Shown here piece after piece: positions 29,137 to 37,744 of a DNA stretch of 64,000 nt. The notes under the pieces are model-generated. The model was given only the letters and a program-made list of their open reading frames with translations, had not been told where the DNA came from and searched no databases. Source of the DNA: Achromobacter animicus (GTDB lineage: Bacteria > Pseudomonadota > Gammaproteobacteria > Burkholderiales > Burkholderiaceae_B). Position numbers and translations under genes: made by a program. The number at the start of each line of letters is the position of its first letter. Positions within the stretch are counted from its first letter, which is position 1. The stretch covers positions 558,001 to 622,000 of the forward strand of contig NZ_CADIJM010000003.1 of the NCBI RefSeq assembly GCF_902859585.1, in the 5' to 3' direction.

Positions 29137-29462
29137 GTGTCTGTTGGAACTGGATGCGTACTGCCAAGCAGGAAGATCTTCGCGAGGAAGGTGCTGGCAG
29201 CGAAGCGCAAGCAAAATTTAGGCAACATGATCGTCATGCCCTTAACTAGACAGTATCAGGCTTCGGGTATCAAGGATCTCCACTGGCATGATTTCCGCCA
29301 CACTTGCGAAGAATTGGCACTTTCAATGAGGAACGCCACTTATGGTACTGAAGGATTGGGCTGTTGGCAGACCCTCACAATGCGCAGCTCTTCGCTCGTC
29401 CTGCGCCGAAGCATTCTGCGGCGCTGACTAACCTGATTGATTTTTGGGCAACAACCGCCTGA
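29137..29462 (+). pseudogene. Decayed C-terminal fragment of a tyrosine recombinase (phage/ICE integrase)
   Basis: The translated stretch ASGIKDLHWHDFRHTCEEL matches the box II region of phage integrases (AGIxDFRWHDLRHTxAS, with the catalytic HxxR). EGLGCWQTLTMRSSSLVL corresponds to the usual ELGGWxTLEMVxRYAHL but has lost register. A second frame then reads ARPAPKHSAALTNL to a stop at 29460-29462. At least one frameshift and no N-terminal domain make it inactive. It marks the right edge of the low-GC R-M island. The 5' limit is approximate. Confidence 0.65.
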
Positions 29463-29510
29463 AAATGGAAAACCTTCAGGAAGTCGCGCAAAGCATTTTC
29501 TAAAGATCAT

Positions 29511-29550
29511 TGGCGGCTTCGGAGTGGAATCGAACCACCGACATGTGGGT
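29511..29550 (-). other. tRNA 3'-end-like sequence at island edge (possible attachment-site remnant)
   Basis: On the minus strand this reads a T-arm-like GGTGG-TTCGATT-CCACT followed by CCGAAGCCGCCA, which ends in CCA. The T-arm folds, but the spacing to CCA is one base too long for a normal acceptor stem, and no 5' half of a tRNA is visible upstream. It directly follows the decayed integrase and abuts the LysR stop, as expected for an integration-site remnant. Confidence 0.4.
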
Positions 29551-29552
29551 TT

Positions 29553-30455
29553 TTATTCCGCAAACACGTCCACCACCACCTGCCGGAGCCACTGGTTGGC
29601 GGCTTCGCGGTGGTTGCGGGCGTGCCAGAACACGTTGATGACCGACTCCGGAATCTTCACCGGACAGGGCGCGGCGGCCAGGCCGAACGGGCCGCACGCG
29701 CAGTCGGCAAAGCGCTGCGGCACCACCGCGATCATGTCGGTGGCCTGCAGCACCGGGCCCACCGCCATGAAGTGCGGCACCGTCAGCCGCAGCCGGCGGC
29801 GGATGCCCGCGCGTGCGATCACCTCGTCCACCACGCCGTGGCCCGTGCCCTCGGACACGATCGCCACGTGCTCGGCAGCGCGGAACTGCCTGGCCGACAC
29901 GCCCGAGCGCGCCAGCGGATGGTCCTGCCGGAAGATGCACACATAGGGCTGGCGAAACAGCCGGCGCTGAAAGAACCCGCCTTTCAGCCCCGGCAGAAAG
30001 CCCATGGCCAGATCCATGCGGCCCCGCTCCATTTCGTCGCGCACGTCGATCGACGTCGTGCGCACCGTGCGGATGGTCACGCCCGGCGCCACCTGATCCA
30101 GCGCCCGCATCAGGCGTGGCAGGAAGTAGGTCTCGCCCACGTCGTTCACCCCGATCACAAACGATCGCTCGCTGCGCGCCGGATCGAACGCCAACCGCGC
30201 GTTCAGCGTGCCTTGCAGCGCGGCAAGCGCATCGGCGATCGGCTGAGCCAGGCTCTCGGCATAAGGGGTCGGCACCATGCCGCGCGACGTCCGCAGGAAC
30301 AACTCGTCGCCCAGCAGCTTGCGCAGCCGGCTCAGCGCATTGCTGACGCCCGGCTGCGAAATCCCCAGGCTTTCCGCCGCCGCCGACACCCGGCCATGCT
30401 TGTGCAATTCATTGAAGACAACGAGCAGATTCAGATCCACGTCTTTCAGGTTCAT
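29553..30455 (-). CDS. LysR family regulator divergent from dioxygenase genes
   Basis: 300 residues. The N-terminal helix-turn-helix LNLLVVFNELHKHGRVSAAAESLGISQPGVSNAL, with the N-terminus MNLKDVDLNLL, places it in the NahR/NodD/LinR-like branch that controls aromatic degradation genes. The effector domain starts near RSFVIGVNDVGETYFLP. It is divergent from the ring-hydroxylating dioxygenase cluster across a 213-base gap, so it is the likely activator of that cluster with an aromatic acid as effector. Confidence 0.9.
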   Translation of the reverse strand: MNLKDVDLNLLVVFNELHKHGRVSAAAESLGISQPGVSNALSRLRKLLGDELFLRTSRGMVPTPYAESLAQPIADALAALQGTLNARLAFDPARSERSFVIGVNDVGETYFLPRLMRALDQVAPGVTIRTVRTTSIDVRDEMERGRMDLAMGFLPGLKGGFFQRRLFRQPYVCIFRQDHPLARSGVSARQFRAAEHVAIVSEGTGHGVVDEVIARAGIRRRLRLTVPHFMAVGPVLQATDMIAVVPQRFADCACGPFGLAAAPCPVKIPESVINVFWHARNHREAANQWLRQVVVDVFAE

Positions 30456-30668
30456 GCGGCTGTCTCCACCAATATTGATTCTGGTGATTTATGTAATAAG
30501 CCAGATTCTATTTATTAATTTGGCGCCCTGCCCGAAGATGCAAAAAAACCGCCTGCGCCCAAGCCGCGCAAGGCGCTGCCCGGCCGCCACGCGGCCAGCT
30601 GAAAAATGGAGACAAATCATGCGCGTCCGCACGCATCGCATCGCCACGTCCTGTCGCAGGGGCCGTCC
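30456..30668. promoter_or_regulatory. Divergent control region between LysR regulator and dioxygenase operon
   Basis: An AT-rich core at 30475-30520 in otherwise GC-rich DNA contains ATTCTGG...CCAGATT and AATAA...TTATT dyads with LysR-type T-N11-A character. It is the likely site for regulator binding and for two divergent promoters. Further towards the oxygenase gene there is a GC-rich stem candidate (GCCTGCGC/GCGCAAGGC). No promoter can be fixed from sequence alone. Confidence 0.4.
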
Positions 30669-31928
30669 ATGAACGCCCCCGAACATCCCATCCAATTCTT
30701 CCCGCCCTGGCAAGGCGACGGTTCCCATCGCATTCCATTCGGCGTCTATACCGATGCCGCCCTGCACCAGCGGGAACTGGAGCGCTTCTTCTACCAAGGC
30801 CACTGGAGCTACGTCGGCCTTGAGGCCGAAATCCCGAATCCCGGCGACTTCAAGCGCACGGTCGTGGGCGAGCGGTCCGTCATCCTGCTGCGCGACAACG
30901 ACGGCGCCGTGCGCGTCGTGGAAAACGTCTGCGCCCATCGCGGCGTGCAGTTCTGCCGCGAACGCGCCGGCAACCGCACCGAGTTCGTCTGTCCGTACCA
31001 CCAGTGGAACTACGACCTGCAGGGCAACCTGATCGGCGTGCCCTTCCGCCGCGGCGTCAAGCAGGACGGCAAGGTCAACGGCGGCATGCCGCCCGACTTC
31101 AAGCCCGAGGACCACGGCCTGACAAAACTGGCGGTCGCCTGCCGCAACGGCGTCGTCTTCGCGTCCTTCGACCACGACGTCGAACCGCTGGAAGACTATC
31201 TGGGCCCCGACATCGCGCATTACTTCGACCGCGTCTTCGACGGTCGCGAACTGGTGATCCACGGCTACAGCCGCCAGCGCATTCCCGGCAACTGGAAGCT
31301 GATGCAGGAGAACATCAAAGACCCCTATCACCCCGGCCTCCTGCACACCTGGTTCGTCACCTTCGGCCTATGGCGCGCGGACAACCGGTCCGAACTGAAA
31401 ATGGACCGCCACTTCCGCCACGCCGCCATGATCTCCACGCGCGGCCAGGGTGGCAAAAGCACCGTCACCAGCGGCGTGTCCAGCTTCAAGGAACAGATGT
31501 CGCTGAACGACGACCGCTTTCTGGACATCGTGCAGGAACCCTGGTGGAACGGCCCCACCGCCGTGCTCATGACCCTGTTCCCCAGCGTCATCATCCAGCA
31601 GCAGGTGAACTCGCTGTCCACCCGCCACATCCAGCCCGTCGGCCACGACGCCTTCGACTTCGTCTGGACCCATTTCGGCTTTGCCGACGACACCCCCGAA
31701 ATGACCCAGCGCCGCCTGCGCCAGGCCAATCTCTTCGGCCCCGCCGGCTTCGTGTCCGCCGACGACGGCGAAGTCATCGAATTCTCGCAATCCGGCTTTG
31801 AACAAAAGCCCTGGCACCGCAGCGTCGCCGAACTCGGCGGAAAAACCGCCGAAAACACCGATCACATGGTCACCGAAACGCTGATACGCGGCATGTACGC
31901 GTACTGGCGCCGCGTGATGGAGGCGTGA
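30669..31928 (+). CDS. Ring-hydroxylating dioxygenase alpha subunit (NagG/AndAc type)
   Basis: 419 residues from ATG at 30669 (MNAPEHPIQFF). The Rieske [2Fe-2S] ligands are Cys88, His90, Cys108 and His111 (CAHRG, then CPYHQW). The mononuclear iron site has His221 and His226 in NIKDPYHPGLLH, with bridging Asp218. The segment GYSRQRIPGNWKLMQEN and the overall pattern resemble salicylate 5-hydroxylase (NagG) and anthranilate dioxygenase (AndAc) large subunits. It hydroxylates an aromatic carboxylate using electrons from the ferredoxin two genes downstream. The start is internal to a slightly longer open frame that lacks homology. Substrate (salicylate, anthranilate or other) is undecided. Confidence 0.88.
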   Translation: MNAPEHPIQFFPPWQGDGSHRIPFGVYTDAALHQRELERFFYQGHWSYVGLEAEIPNPGDFKRTVVGERSVILLRDNDGAVRVVENVCAHRGVQFCRERAGNRTEFVCPYHQWNYDLQGNLIGVPFRRGVKQDGKVNGGMPPDFKPEDHGLTKLAVACRNGVVFASFDHDVEPLEDYLGPDIAHYFDRVFDGRELVIHGYSRQRIPGNWKLMQENIKDPYHPGLLHTWFVTFGLWRADNRSELKMDRHFRHAAMISTRGQGGKSTVTSGVSSFKEQMSLNDDRFLDIVQEPWWNGPTAVLMTLFPSVIIQQQVNSLSTRHIQPVGHDAFDFVWTHFGFADDTPEMTQRRLRQANLFGPAGFVSADDGEVIEFSQSGFEQKPWHRSVAELGGKTAENTDHMVTETLIRGMYAYWRRVMEA

Positions 31929-31929
31929 C

Positions 31930-32403
31930 ATGCTGGACTTTCCGCGCTACTACCAACTCACCCGCCTGTACACCGACTACGCCGCCGCCCTGGACGCCGG
32001 CGAATGGGAAAAGTGGCCCGACTTCTTCACGGAAGACTGCATCTACAAAGTGCTGCCGCGCGAAAACTACGAACGCGGATTTCCGCTGGCGACCATGGCG
32101 TTCGAGAGCCGCGGCATGCTGAAGGACCGCATCTACGGCGCCACCGAAACCATCTTCCACGACCCCTACTACCAACGCCACGTCGTCGGCGCGCCACGCG
32201 TGCTGCTGGCGCAGGACGACCGCATCGAGTCCGAAGCCAACTACGCCATCTTCCGCACCAAGCCCAGCCAGCTCACCACCGTCTTCAATGTGGGCCGCTA
32301 CCTCGACGTGATCCGCCAGACCCCCGACGGCCTCAAATTCGAATCGCGGCTGTGCATCTTCGACAGCGAGCTGATCCCCAACTCGCTGATCTATCCCATC
32401 TGA
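31930..32403 (+). CDS. Ring-hydroxylating dioxygenase beta subunit
   Basis: 157 residues, starting two bases after the alpha-subunit stop codon. NTF2-like small subunit with [20 protein letters not shown] near the N-terminus and a C-terminal beta-sheet ending LIYPI. It forms the alpha3beta3 hexamer with the preceding subunit and has a structural role, sometimes affecting substrate range. Length and context match NagH/AndAd-type subunits. Confidence 0.87.
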   Translation: MLDFPRYYQLTRLYTDYAAALDAGEWEKWPDFFTEDCIYKVLPRENYERGFPLATMAFESRGMLKDRIYGATETIFHDPYYQRHVVGAPRVLLAQDDRIESEANYAIFRTKPSQLTTVFNVGRYLDVIRQTPDGLKFESRLCIFDSELIPNSLIYPI

Positions 32404-32417
32404 TCCGGAGACGAACA

Positions 32418-32729
32418 ATGACTGTGCAATGGACAAAGGCGATTGAACGCGATGAAGTCCCCGAAGAAGACGTCATCGCCGTAGAGGCAGGCGGAAAGGA
32501 GATCGCGCTATACGGCGTAAATGGCGAGGTCTACGCGACCGACAATCTCTGTACGCACGGCAATGCCAGGCTGTGCGACGGCTTCCTGACCGGCCACGAA
32601 ATCGAATGCCCGCTGCACCAGGGCCGCTTCGACGTGCGCGACGGCCGCGCCCTGTGCTCGCCACTGCGGGAGAACATCGCGACCTATCCCGTGCGTATTG
32701 AGGATGGCGTCGTGTTCGTGGCGCTTTGA
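32418..32729 (+). CDS. Rieske-type [2Fe-2S] ferredoxin of the dioxygenase
   Basis: 103 residues. Rieske ligands are Cys45, His47, Cys64 and His67 ([23 protein letters not shown]). It carries electrons from a reductase to the alpha subunit. It follows the beta-subunit gene after 14 bases. A ferredoxin reductase gene, which usually completes the operon, is not present downstream; the next gene is convergent tcdA. The system must borrow a reductase encoded elsewhere. Confidence 0.9.
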   Translation: MTVQWTKAIERDEVPEEDVIAVEAGGKEIALYGVNGEVYATDNLCTHGNARLCDGFLTGHEIECPLHQGRFDVRDGRALCSPLRENIATYPVRIEDGVVFVAL

Positions 32730-32820
32730 TTTACGGGCGCTGGGCGCGGCGACCACAAGACGCCAGTCCGTTGACGCACCGCAGCGCTCAGAAATTGAGG
32801 CGCCGCCGCCCCGGCGGCCC

Positions 32821-33660
32821 TCAAACCGCCAGCCGCAACGCCTCGTTCGCCGCCGCCATGCCCATGGCAGCCGTCACGGTAACCACCGACCCATAGCCCG
32901 CGCACGACAAACCTTGCGGCGCCAGCGTCATCCCCGACGCGCCCATGTCGTCCTCGCCCTCGACCGGCCGGGTCCACGCATCCGGCAAGATCGCAGGCTG
33001 GTCAAACCACAACGCATGCACGCCCATCTTCGGCACCCGCTTGAGCGCCTTGCCGTTCTTGTCCGACGCCCGCGGAAACCCATGCTCGCGCCGCAACTTG
33101 TTGCGCAGCTTGGACAGCAACGCATCATTGACCGCCCCCGACAGATCCCCTGCTCGCAAAGCCAACGGATCCGTCTTCCCGCCCGCGCCGCCACAAAGGA
33201 GCATCGGCACCCCAAGCGCACGCGCATGCAAAATCATCGCGATCTTCGCGGCCGCCTGATCGGTGCAGTCGATGATGACCGTATAAGGCCCCGGCAACAC
33301 CTCACCCACGTTCTCCGGCGACACGAAGTCGTCCACCCGCGTGATCCGGCATTCCGGATTGATCGCCAGCACCCGCTCAGCCATCGCATCCACCTTCGAC
33401 TGCCCCAGCGTCGAACTCAACGCATGGATCTGCCGATTGACGTTGGACTCGGCAATGTGATCCAGATCGATCAACGTCAACGCCCCCACCCCACACCGCG
33501 CCAGCGCTTCGACGGTCCACGAGCCAACCCCGCCCAGGCCGGCGACGGCAACGTGGGCATTGCGGATGCGGGAGGGCGCGTCAGGACCATAGAGGCGCGA
33601 CAGCGCGCCGAAACGACGGTCGAGATCGGCGGGTTCGGGTATGAGTTCGGGCGAGTTCAT
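32821..33660 (-). CDS. tcdA: tRNA threonylcarbamoyladenosine dehydratase (TcdA/CsdL)
   Basis: 279 residues from ATG at 33660 (MNSPELIPEPADLDRRF); an ATG three codons earlier (33669) is possible. E1-like ThiF/MoeB fold with the nucleotide motif AGLGGVGSW near residue 40, then the Asn/Arg motif SNVNRQIHAL, DCTDQAAAK and a C-terminal GYGSVVTVTAAMG. It cyclises t6A to ct6A at position 37 of ANN-decoding tRNAs, using ATP. The gene stands alone, with a cluster of palindromic repeats just upstream of its start. Confidence 0.9.
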   Translation of the reverse strand: MNSPELIPEPADLDRRFGALSRLYGPDAPSRIRNAHVAVAGLGGVGSWTVEALARCGVGALTLIDLDHIAESNVNRQIHALSSTLGQSKVDAMAERVLAINPECRITRVDDFVSPENVGEVLPGPYTVIIDCTDQAAAKIAMILHARALGVPMLLCGGAGGKTDPLALRAGDLSGAVNDALLSKLRNKLRREHGFPRASDKNGKALKRVPKMGVHALWFDQPAILPDAWTRPVEGEDDMGASGMTLAPQGLSCAGYGSVVTVTAAMGMAAANEALRLAV

Positions 33661-33715
33661 GGAGCGCATTTTATGGCAGCGGCCGCCAACCCATCCGCCC
33701 AAGTCACGCGGACAA

Positions 33716-33840
33716 GGTGTCTGACACCCTGCGGAGACTGCAGTCATGCCGCGGATGTGCCCCAAGGGTGTCAGACACCGGCGCACTTTTCGCCACCCGT
33801 CCAGATCCCCGAGGGACCCACGGACAGGGTGTCAGACACC
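33716..33840. repeat. Three-copy cluster of the 13-bp palindrome GGTGTC(T/A)GACACC
   Basis: Copies lie at 33716-33728 (central T), 33767-33779 and 33828-33840 (central A), with start-to-start spacings of 51 and 61 bases, just upstream of tcdA. The same palindrome recurs in pairs at 49456 and 49508. The sequence between copies shows no coding signal. Confidence 0.8.
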
Positions 33841-34034
33841 GGAGGCAACGCGCCGCCGCCCACCGCAAGCGCGAAGCGTCATCCCCGGACGCAATACACC
33901 GCGTAAGCGCCCGGAGGCCGCCCGCGCGGCCAACCGGGCGCGGGCCCCGCAAGCTGCTTCAAACATGCGCAAACGCAGGCAAGAACCTTAAAAACTCAGC
34001 CCGCCCCAGCGATCGGCAAGTTCAAACCACCCGA

Positions 34035-34201
34035 GCCCGGCGTGGCGTCGGCCTGGGGCGCGCGGGGCGTGTAGATGCGCCCGAGGGAATCGGAAGGCAG
34101 TCGCCGAAGGCGACAACGACGATGACGAAGGGGCAGTCCGGAGCGAAGGCTCCGGACCGCAATCGCAGCCCCGCGCGCCCCAGGCCGACGACGCGCCGGG
34201 C
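34035..34201. repeat. Nested inverted-repeat element of about 167 bp
   Basis: Arms 34035-34068 and 34168-34201 (34 bases each) are inverted copies with three mismatches; the inner 23 bases (34046-34068 versus 34168-34190) match perfectly. Inside the 99-base loop are two further perfect hairpins: GTCGCC-gaa-GGCGAC at 34100-34114 and GTCCGGAGC-gaag-GCTCCGGAC at 34136-34157. There is no convincing coding frame. It could be a non-autonomous mobile repeat or a structured RNA. Confidence 0.7.
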
Positions 34202-34206
34202 GTCTT

Positions 34207-34311
34207 AAGAACCACAATCGACACCTAAAACACCCGCCAAGCGCCACAAGAACCGCAATCGACACCTAAAACACCCGCCGAGCGCCACAAGAACCGCAAC
34301 CGACACCTGCC
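34207..34311. repeat. 41-bp tandem repeat, about 2.5 copies
   Basis: Units begin AAGAACC at 34207, 34248 and 34289, giving an exact 41-base period. Units 1 and 2 differ at only a few positions; unit 3 is partial and ends near CGACACCTG. It lies between the nested inverted repeat and the end of the outer membrane factor gene. The rest of the 33661-34354 gap shows no gene that I can support. Confidence 0.8.
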
Positions 34312-34354
34312 CCCGACTTTCGCCGAAAATCGATGCGCCTGCCGGCAGACAGCC

Positions 34355-35788
34355 TCACATCCGCAGCCCATCCCCCTCAACAGCCACCACATCATCCCCG
34401 CCAAGCGCCTGATAAACCGTGACCTGATTCACCAACCGATTCAGCATATTCTCATCGCTGGCCACCTCAGCCACCCGCCGCTTCTCCTGCGCATCCAGCC
34501 AATCCCGCAGCGGCACCGCCCCCGCCCGATACCTGACTTCGTACAGCCGCTCAGCCTCCCGAGCCGCCCGCAACGACAGATCCAGCTGCTCAGCACGAAT
34601 CGACAATTGCGTCCGATTCGACAGCGCATTCTCCACATCCGCCATCGCCTGATACAGCGCCTGCCGGAACGTCACCACCCGCTCCTCAAAATCCGCTTTC
34701 GAAATCCGGATATTGAGCTGCATCTGGTTCCATTGCAGAAATGGCAACGTCAACCCCGCCCCCAACGTCCCGATCGGATTCTTCAACACATCCGACAACG
34801 TCGGGCTAGAAGTGCCCAGCGCCCCCGTCAACGTCACCGGCGGATAAAAGCTAGCCCGCGTCGCATCCACGGTAGCCAGCGACTCCCGCAACCGCAGCTC
34901 GGCCGCCCGCAGATCCGGCCGCCGCCCCAGCAACTCCGCCGGCACCCCCGCCCGCGCCTCCGGCAACGCGCTCGACGGCAACCGCATCGGATCCGCCGTG
35001 ATGCGATCCGGCGGCCCATCGAACAGAATCGTCAACGCATTGATGTACTCCACCCGCTGCTGCACCAGCAGCGCATGCGCCGCCTCCTGGCTGGCAACCG
35101 TCTGCTCCGCCTCAGCCAACTCCAGCGCCGACGCCCCGCCCGCCGCGTACTGCGCCCGCACCAGATCCTGCGTGCGCCGCGCGTAGGCAATGCTCTCCTC
35201 GCTGCTGGCGATGCGTTGGTTGATGAACGCCGTCTGCCAATACAACGTTGCCGTCGTCCCCACCAGCGACAGCGCCGCGGCCTGGCGGTCCTGCTCCGTC
35301 GCCAGCGCCTCCCACTGCGCCGCATCCCGCTGGCGCGCCAGCTTGCCCCACAGATCCACCTGATAGCTCACCGTCAGCTCGGCCGAATTGGCCCGCGTGA
35401 TTGCGCGATCCCCATACAGATTGCGCACCCGCGACACATTCGCGTCCCCGCCAAACTGCGGCATCAACTGATCGTCCGCCAGCCCCGCCTGGTACTGCGC
35501 CCGCCGCACGCGAATCGCCGCCGCCGCCAGATCGTTGTTGCGCGCCAGCGCCGTCTCCACCAACCTGTTCAGCACCGGATCATCGAAATTGCGCCACCAG
35601 TCGCCTCCATCGGCCAGCGAAGCCTGCGCGCCCGCATCAGCGCCCGCCCCCGCATAAGTCCAGGACGCCGGCACACTCACCGCCGGCCGCTCGTAATCCG
35701 TACGCAGCAGACCGCACCCGCCCAGCGCCAGCAACAGCGCCACGCCCAGCGGCTTGCACACCAGAGAAACTGCTTTCATCTTCCTCAT
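34355..35788 (-). CDS. Outer membrane efflux lipoprotein (NodT/OprM family) of the MacAB system
   Basis: 477 residues from ATG at 35788, which overlaps the macB stop (ATGA). The N-terminal lipoprotein signal ends LLALGGC, so Cys is the lipidated residue. Two OEP domains follow ([22 protein letters not shown] and the repeat [20 protein letters not shown]). The trimer forms the outer membrane/periplasmic tunnel. As the third gene of macA-macB-OMF it is the dedicated exit duct, replacing TolC, which is encoded separately in enterics. A second Met (35779) is possible and would still keep the lipobox. Confidence 0.9.
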   Translation of the reverse strand: MRKMKAVSLVCKPLGVALLLALGGCGLLRTDYERPAVSVPASWTYAGAGADAGAQASLADGGDWWRNFDDPVLNRLVETALARNNDLAAAAIRVRRAQYQAGLADDQLMPQFGGDANVSRVRNLYGDRAITRANSAELTVSYQVDLWGKLARQRDAAQWEALATEQDRQAAALSLVGTTATLYWQTAFINQRIASSEESIAYARRTQDLVRAQYAAGGASALELAEAEQTVASQEAAHALLVQQRVEYINALTILFDGPPDRITADPMRLPSSALPEARAGVPAELLGRRPDLRAAELRLRESLATVDATRASFYPPVTLTGALGTSSPTLSDVLKNPIGTLGAGLTLPFLQWNQMQLNIRISKADFEERVVTFRQALYQAMADVENALSNRTQLSIRAEQLDLSLRAAREAERLYEVRYRAGAVPLRDWLDAQEKRRVAEVASDENMLNRLVNQVTVYQALGGDDVVAVEGDGLRM

Positions 35789-37743
35789 TCCCGGGCCAAC
35801 GCCTCGACGGGATCCAGGCGCGCCGCGTTGCGCGCCGGCAGATAGCCAAAAATCACACCGATCAGCGTCGAGCACGTGAATGCCGCCACCATCGATGCCG
35901 TGGAATAGATCATCTGGAACGAGCCGCCCGTCGCCTTGCTGACCAGCACGCCCAAGCCCAGCGACAACAGGATGCCCACCGCGCCGCCGATCAGGCACAC
36001 CAGCACCGCCTCGATCAGGAACTGCTGCATGATGTCGCTGCGCCGCGCGCCCACCGCCATCCGCACCCCGATCTCGCGCGTGCGCTCGGTCACCGACACC
36101 AGCATGATGTTCATCACCCCGATTCCACCCACCATCAGCGAAATCAGCGCGATCAGCGACACCAGCAGCGTCATCGTCGCCGTCGTGCGCTCGATCGTCT
36201 TGCGCACCGCATCCGTGTTGAACACGAAAAAGTCCTTCACCACGTGCCGGCGCGTCAGCACCCGCACGATGGCCTGTTCGGCGGCCGCCGGCGGCGTTGC
36301 GTCGTTCACGCGCACCGTGATGCTCTTCAGGTGCTGCTGCCCCAGCACCCGCGACAGCGCCGTCGTATAGGGAATCCACACGTTCAGCGAATCGTTGCTG
36401 CCAAACACCGTGTCCTTCTTCTGCGTCACCCCGATCACGCGCGCCGGCATCGATCCCAGGAAAATCACCTGCCCGATGGGCTCCGTATGCGACCCGAACA
36501 GCGCACGCCGCGTGCCCTCGTCGATCACCACTTCCTGCGCGCGGCGCGCCACGCTGGTCTCGTCAAAGAACTTGCCCTCGGCCAGCTTGATCGCGCGCAC
36601 CCGGAAGTATTGATCGCCCACGCCCTGGATCGACCCATTCACCGACACGTTGCGGTAACGCAGCGTATTGCTCGTGCCCACTTCCGGCGTCACGCTGTCC
36701 ACATAGGACTCGCGCGCCAACGCCTCGGCGTCCGCCGCCACCAGCGTGCGGATGTTCACCGCCTTCTCGTCGCCGAAATCCTTACCCGGAAAAACCTCAA
36801 CCGTGTTCGTGCCGATTGCGCTGATGTCTTCCAGGATCTTGCGCCGCGAGCCCTCGCCCAGCGCCACCACCGACACCACCGCCGCAATGCCGATGATGAT
36901 GCCCAGCATCGTCAGCGACGTGCGCAGCCGATGCGCGTTCATCGCCAGCAGCGCCATGCGCAGCGCCTCGCCGCAGCGGTCCAGATACGCCTGCCAGGCC
37001 GGCCGCTGGGCCATCGCCGGGGCCTCGTCCAATGCCGTCTGATGGCGCGGCGCGTCCGGATTGCGCTTGTCCGCGACGATCTCGCCGTCACTGATCTCGA
37101 TGATGCGCTGCGCGTGGCGCGCCACGTTCATATCGTGCGTGACGATGATGATCGTGTGTCCCGCCGCGTTCAGTTCTTCCAGGATGCGCAGCACCTCCTG
37201 GCCCGTATGCGTGTCCAGGGCGCCCGTGGGCTCGTCGGCCAGGATGATGTCGCCGCCGTTCATCAGCGCCCGCGCGATACTCACGCGCTGCTGCTGACCG
37301 CCGGACAACTGGCCGGGCCGGTGTTCGGAACGATCGGCCAGGCCCAGGCGCGCCAGCAAGGCCGAAGCCCGCTCCAGCCGCGCCTCGCGGCGCTTGCCCG
37401 CGTAGACGGCCGGAACCTCCACGTTGCCCTGCGCGCTCAGGTCCGCCAGCAGGTGATAGCGCTGGAAGATGAACCCGAAGTGTTCCCGGCGCAGCTCCGC
37501 AAGTTCGTCGGGATCCAATTCGCCCGTGCTGCGGCCGTCGACCTTGTAATCGCCGCGCGTGGGCCGGTCCAGGCAGCCCAGGATGTTCATGAGCGTCGAC
37601 TTGCCCGAACCGGACGCCCCCACGATGGCGACCATCTCGCCCGCCTCGATCGTCAGGTTGACGTCTTTCAGGACCGCGATCGTCTGGTCGCCCGCCGGAA
37701 ACTCGCGGCGCACGCCCGACAGGGAAATGAGCGGACCGCTCAT
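35785..37743 (-). CDS. macB: MacB-type ABC exporter (ATPase-permease)
   Basis: 652 residues from ATG at 37743, close to E. coli MacB (648). The N-terminal ATPase has Walker [10 protein letters not shown] at about residues 42-50, [23 protein letters not shown] and [11 protein letters not shown] membrane segment near residue 285, a large periplasmic domain and three C-terminal membrane helices follow ([21 protein letters not shown]). It drives export of macrolides, lipids or peptides from the periplasm by a mechanotransmission cycle. One base separates its start from the macA stop; its own stop overlaps the OMF gene. Confidence 0.93.
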   Translation of the reverse strand: MSGPLISLSGVRREFPAGDQTIAVLKDVNLTIEAGEMVAIVGASGSGKSTLMNILGCLDRPTRGDYKVDGRSTGELDPDELAELRREHFGFIFQRYHLLADLSAQGNVEVPAVYAGKRREARLERASALLARLGLADRSEHRPGQLSGGQQQRVSIARALMNGGDIILADEPTGALDTHTGQEVLRILEELNAAGHTIIIVTHDMNVARHAQRIIEISDGEIVADKRNPDAPRHQTALDEAPAMAQRPAWQAYLDRCGEALRMALLAMNAHRLRTSLTMLGIIIGIAAVVSVVALGEGSRRKILEDISAIGTNTVEVFPGKDFGDEKAVNIRTLVAADAEALARESYVDSVTPEVGTSNTLRYRNVSVNGSIQGVGDQYFRVRAIKLAEGKFFDETSVARRAQEVVIDEGTRRALFGSHTEPIGQVIFLGSMPARVIGVTQKKDTVFGSNDSLNVWIPYTTALSRVLGQQHLKSITVRVNDATPPAAAEQAIVRVLTRRHVVKDFFVFNTDAVRKTIERTTATMTLLVSLIALISLMVGGIGVMNIMLVSVTERTREIGVRMAVGARRSDIMQQFLIEAVLVCLIGGAVGILLSLGLGVLVSKATGGSFQMIYSTASMVAAFTCSTLIGVIFGYLPARNAARLDPVEALARE

Positions 37744-37744
37744 G

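Noticed and set aside
28940-29221. A 93-codon + strand frame next to the R-M promoter
   Set aside because: It overlaps the palindromic promoter region, has no homology that I recognise and no ribosome site. It looks like chance in decayed island DNA.
29511-29550. A functional tRNA gene
   Set aside because: Only a T-arm and CCA-like end are visible. There is no anticodon arm or 5' half, and the acceptor spacing is off by one.
33840-34034. Small reading frames in the tcdA-efflux intergenic gap
   Set aside because: They have no ribosome sites, run through repeats and show Arg/Ala-rich translations typical of GC-rich non-coding DNA.
35800-36379. Long N-terminal extension of the outer membrane factor frame into macB
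   Set aside because: The extension is antiparallel-frame noise over macB. The lipoprotein signal begins at 35788, right at the macB stop.
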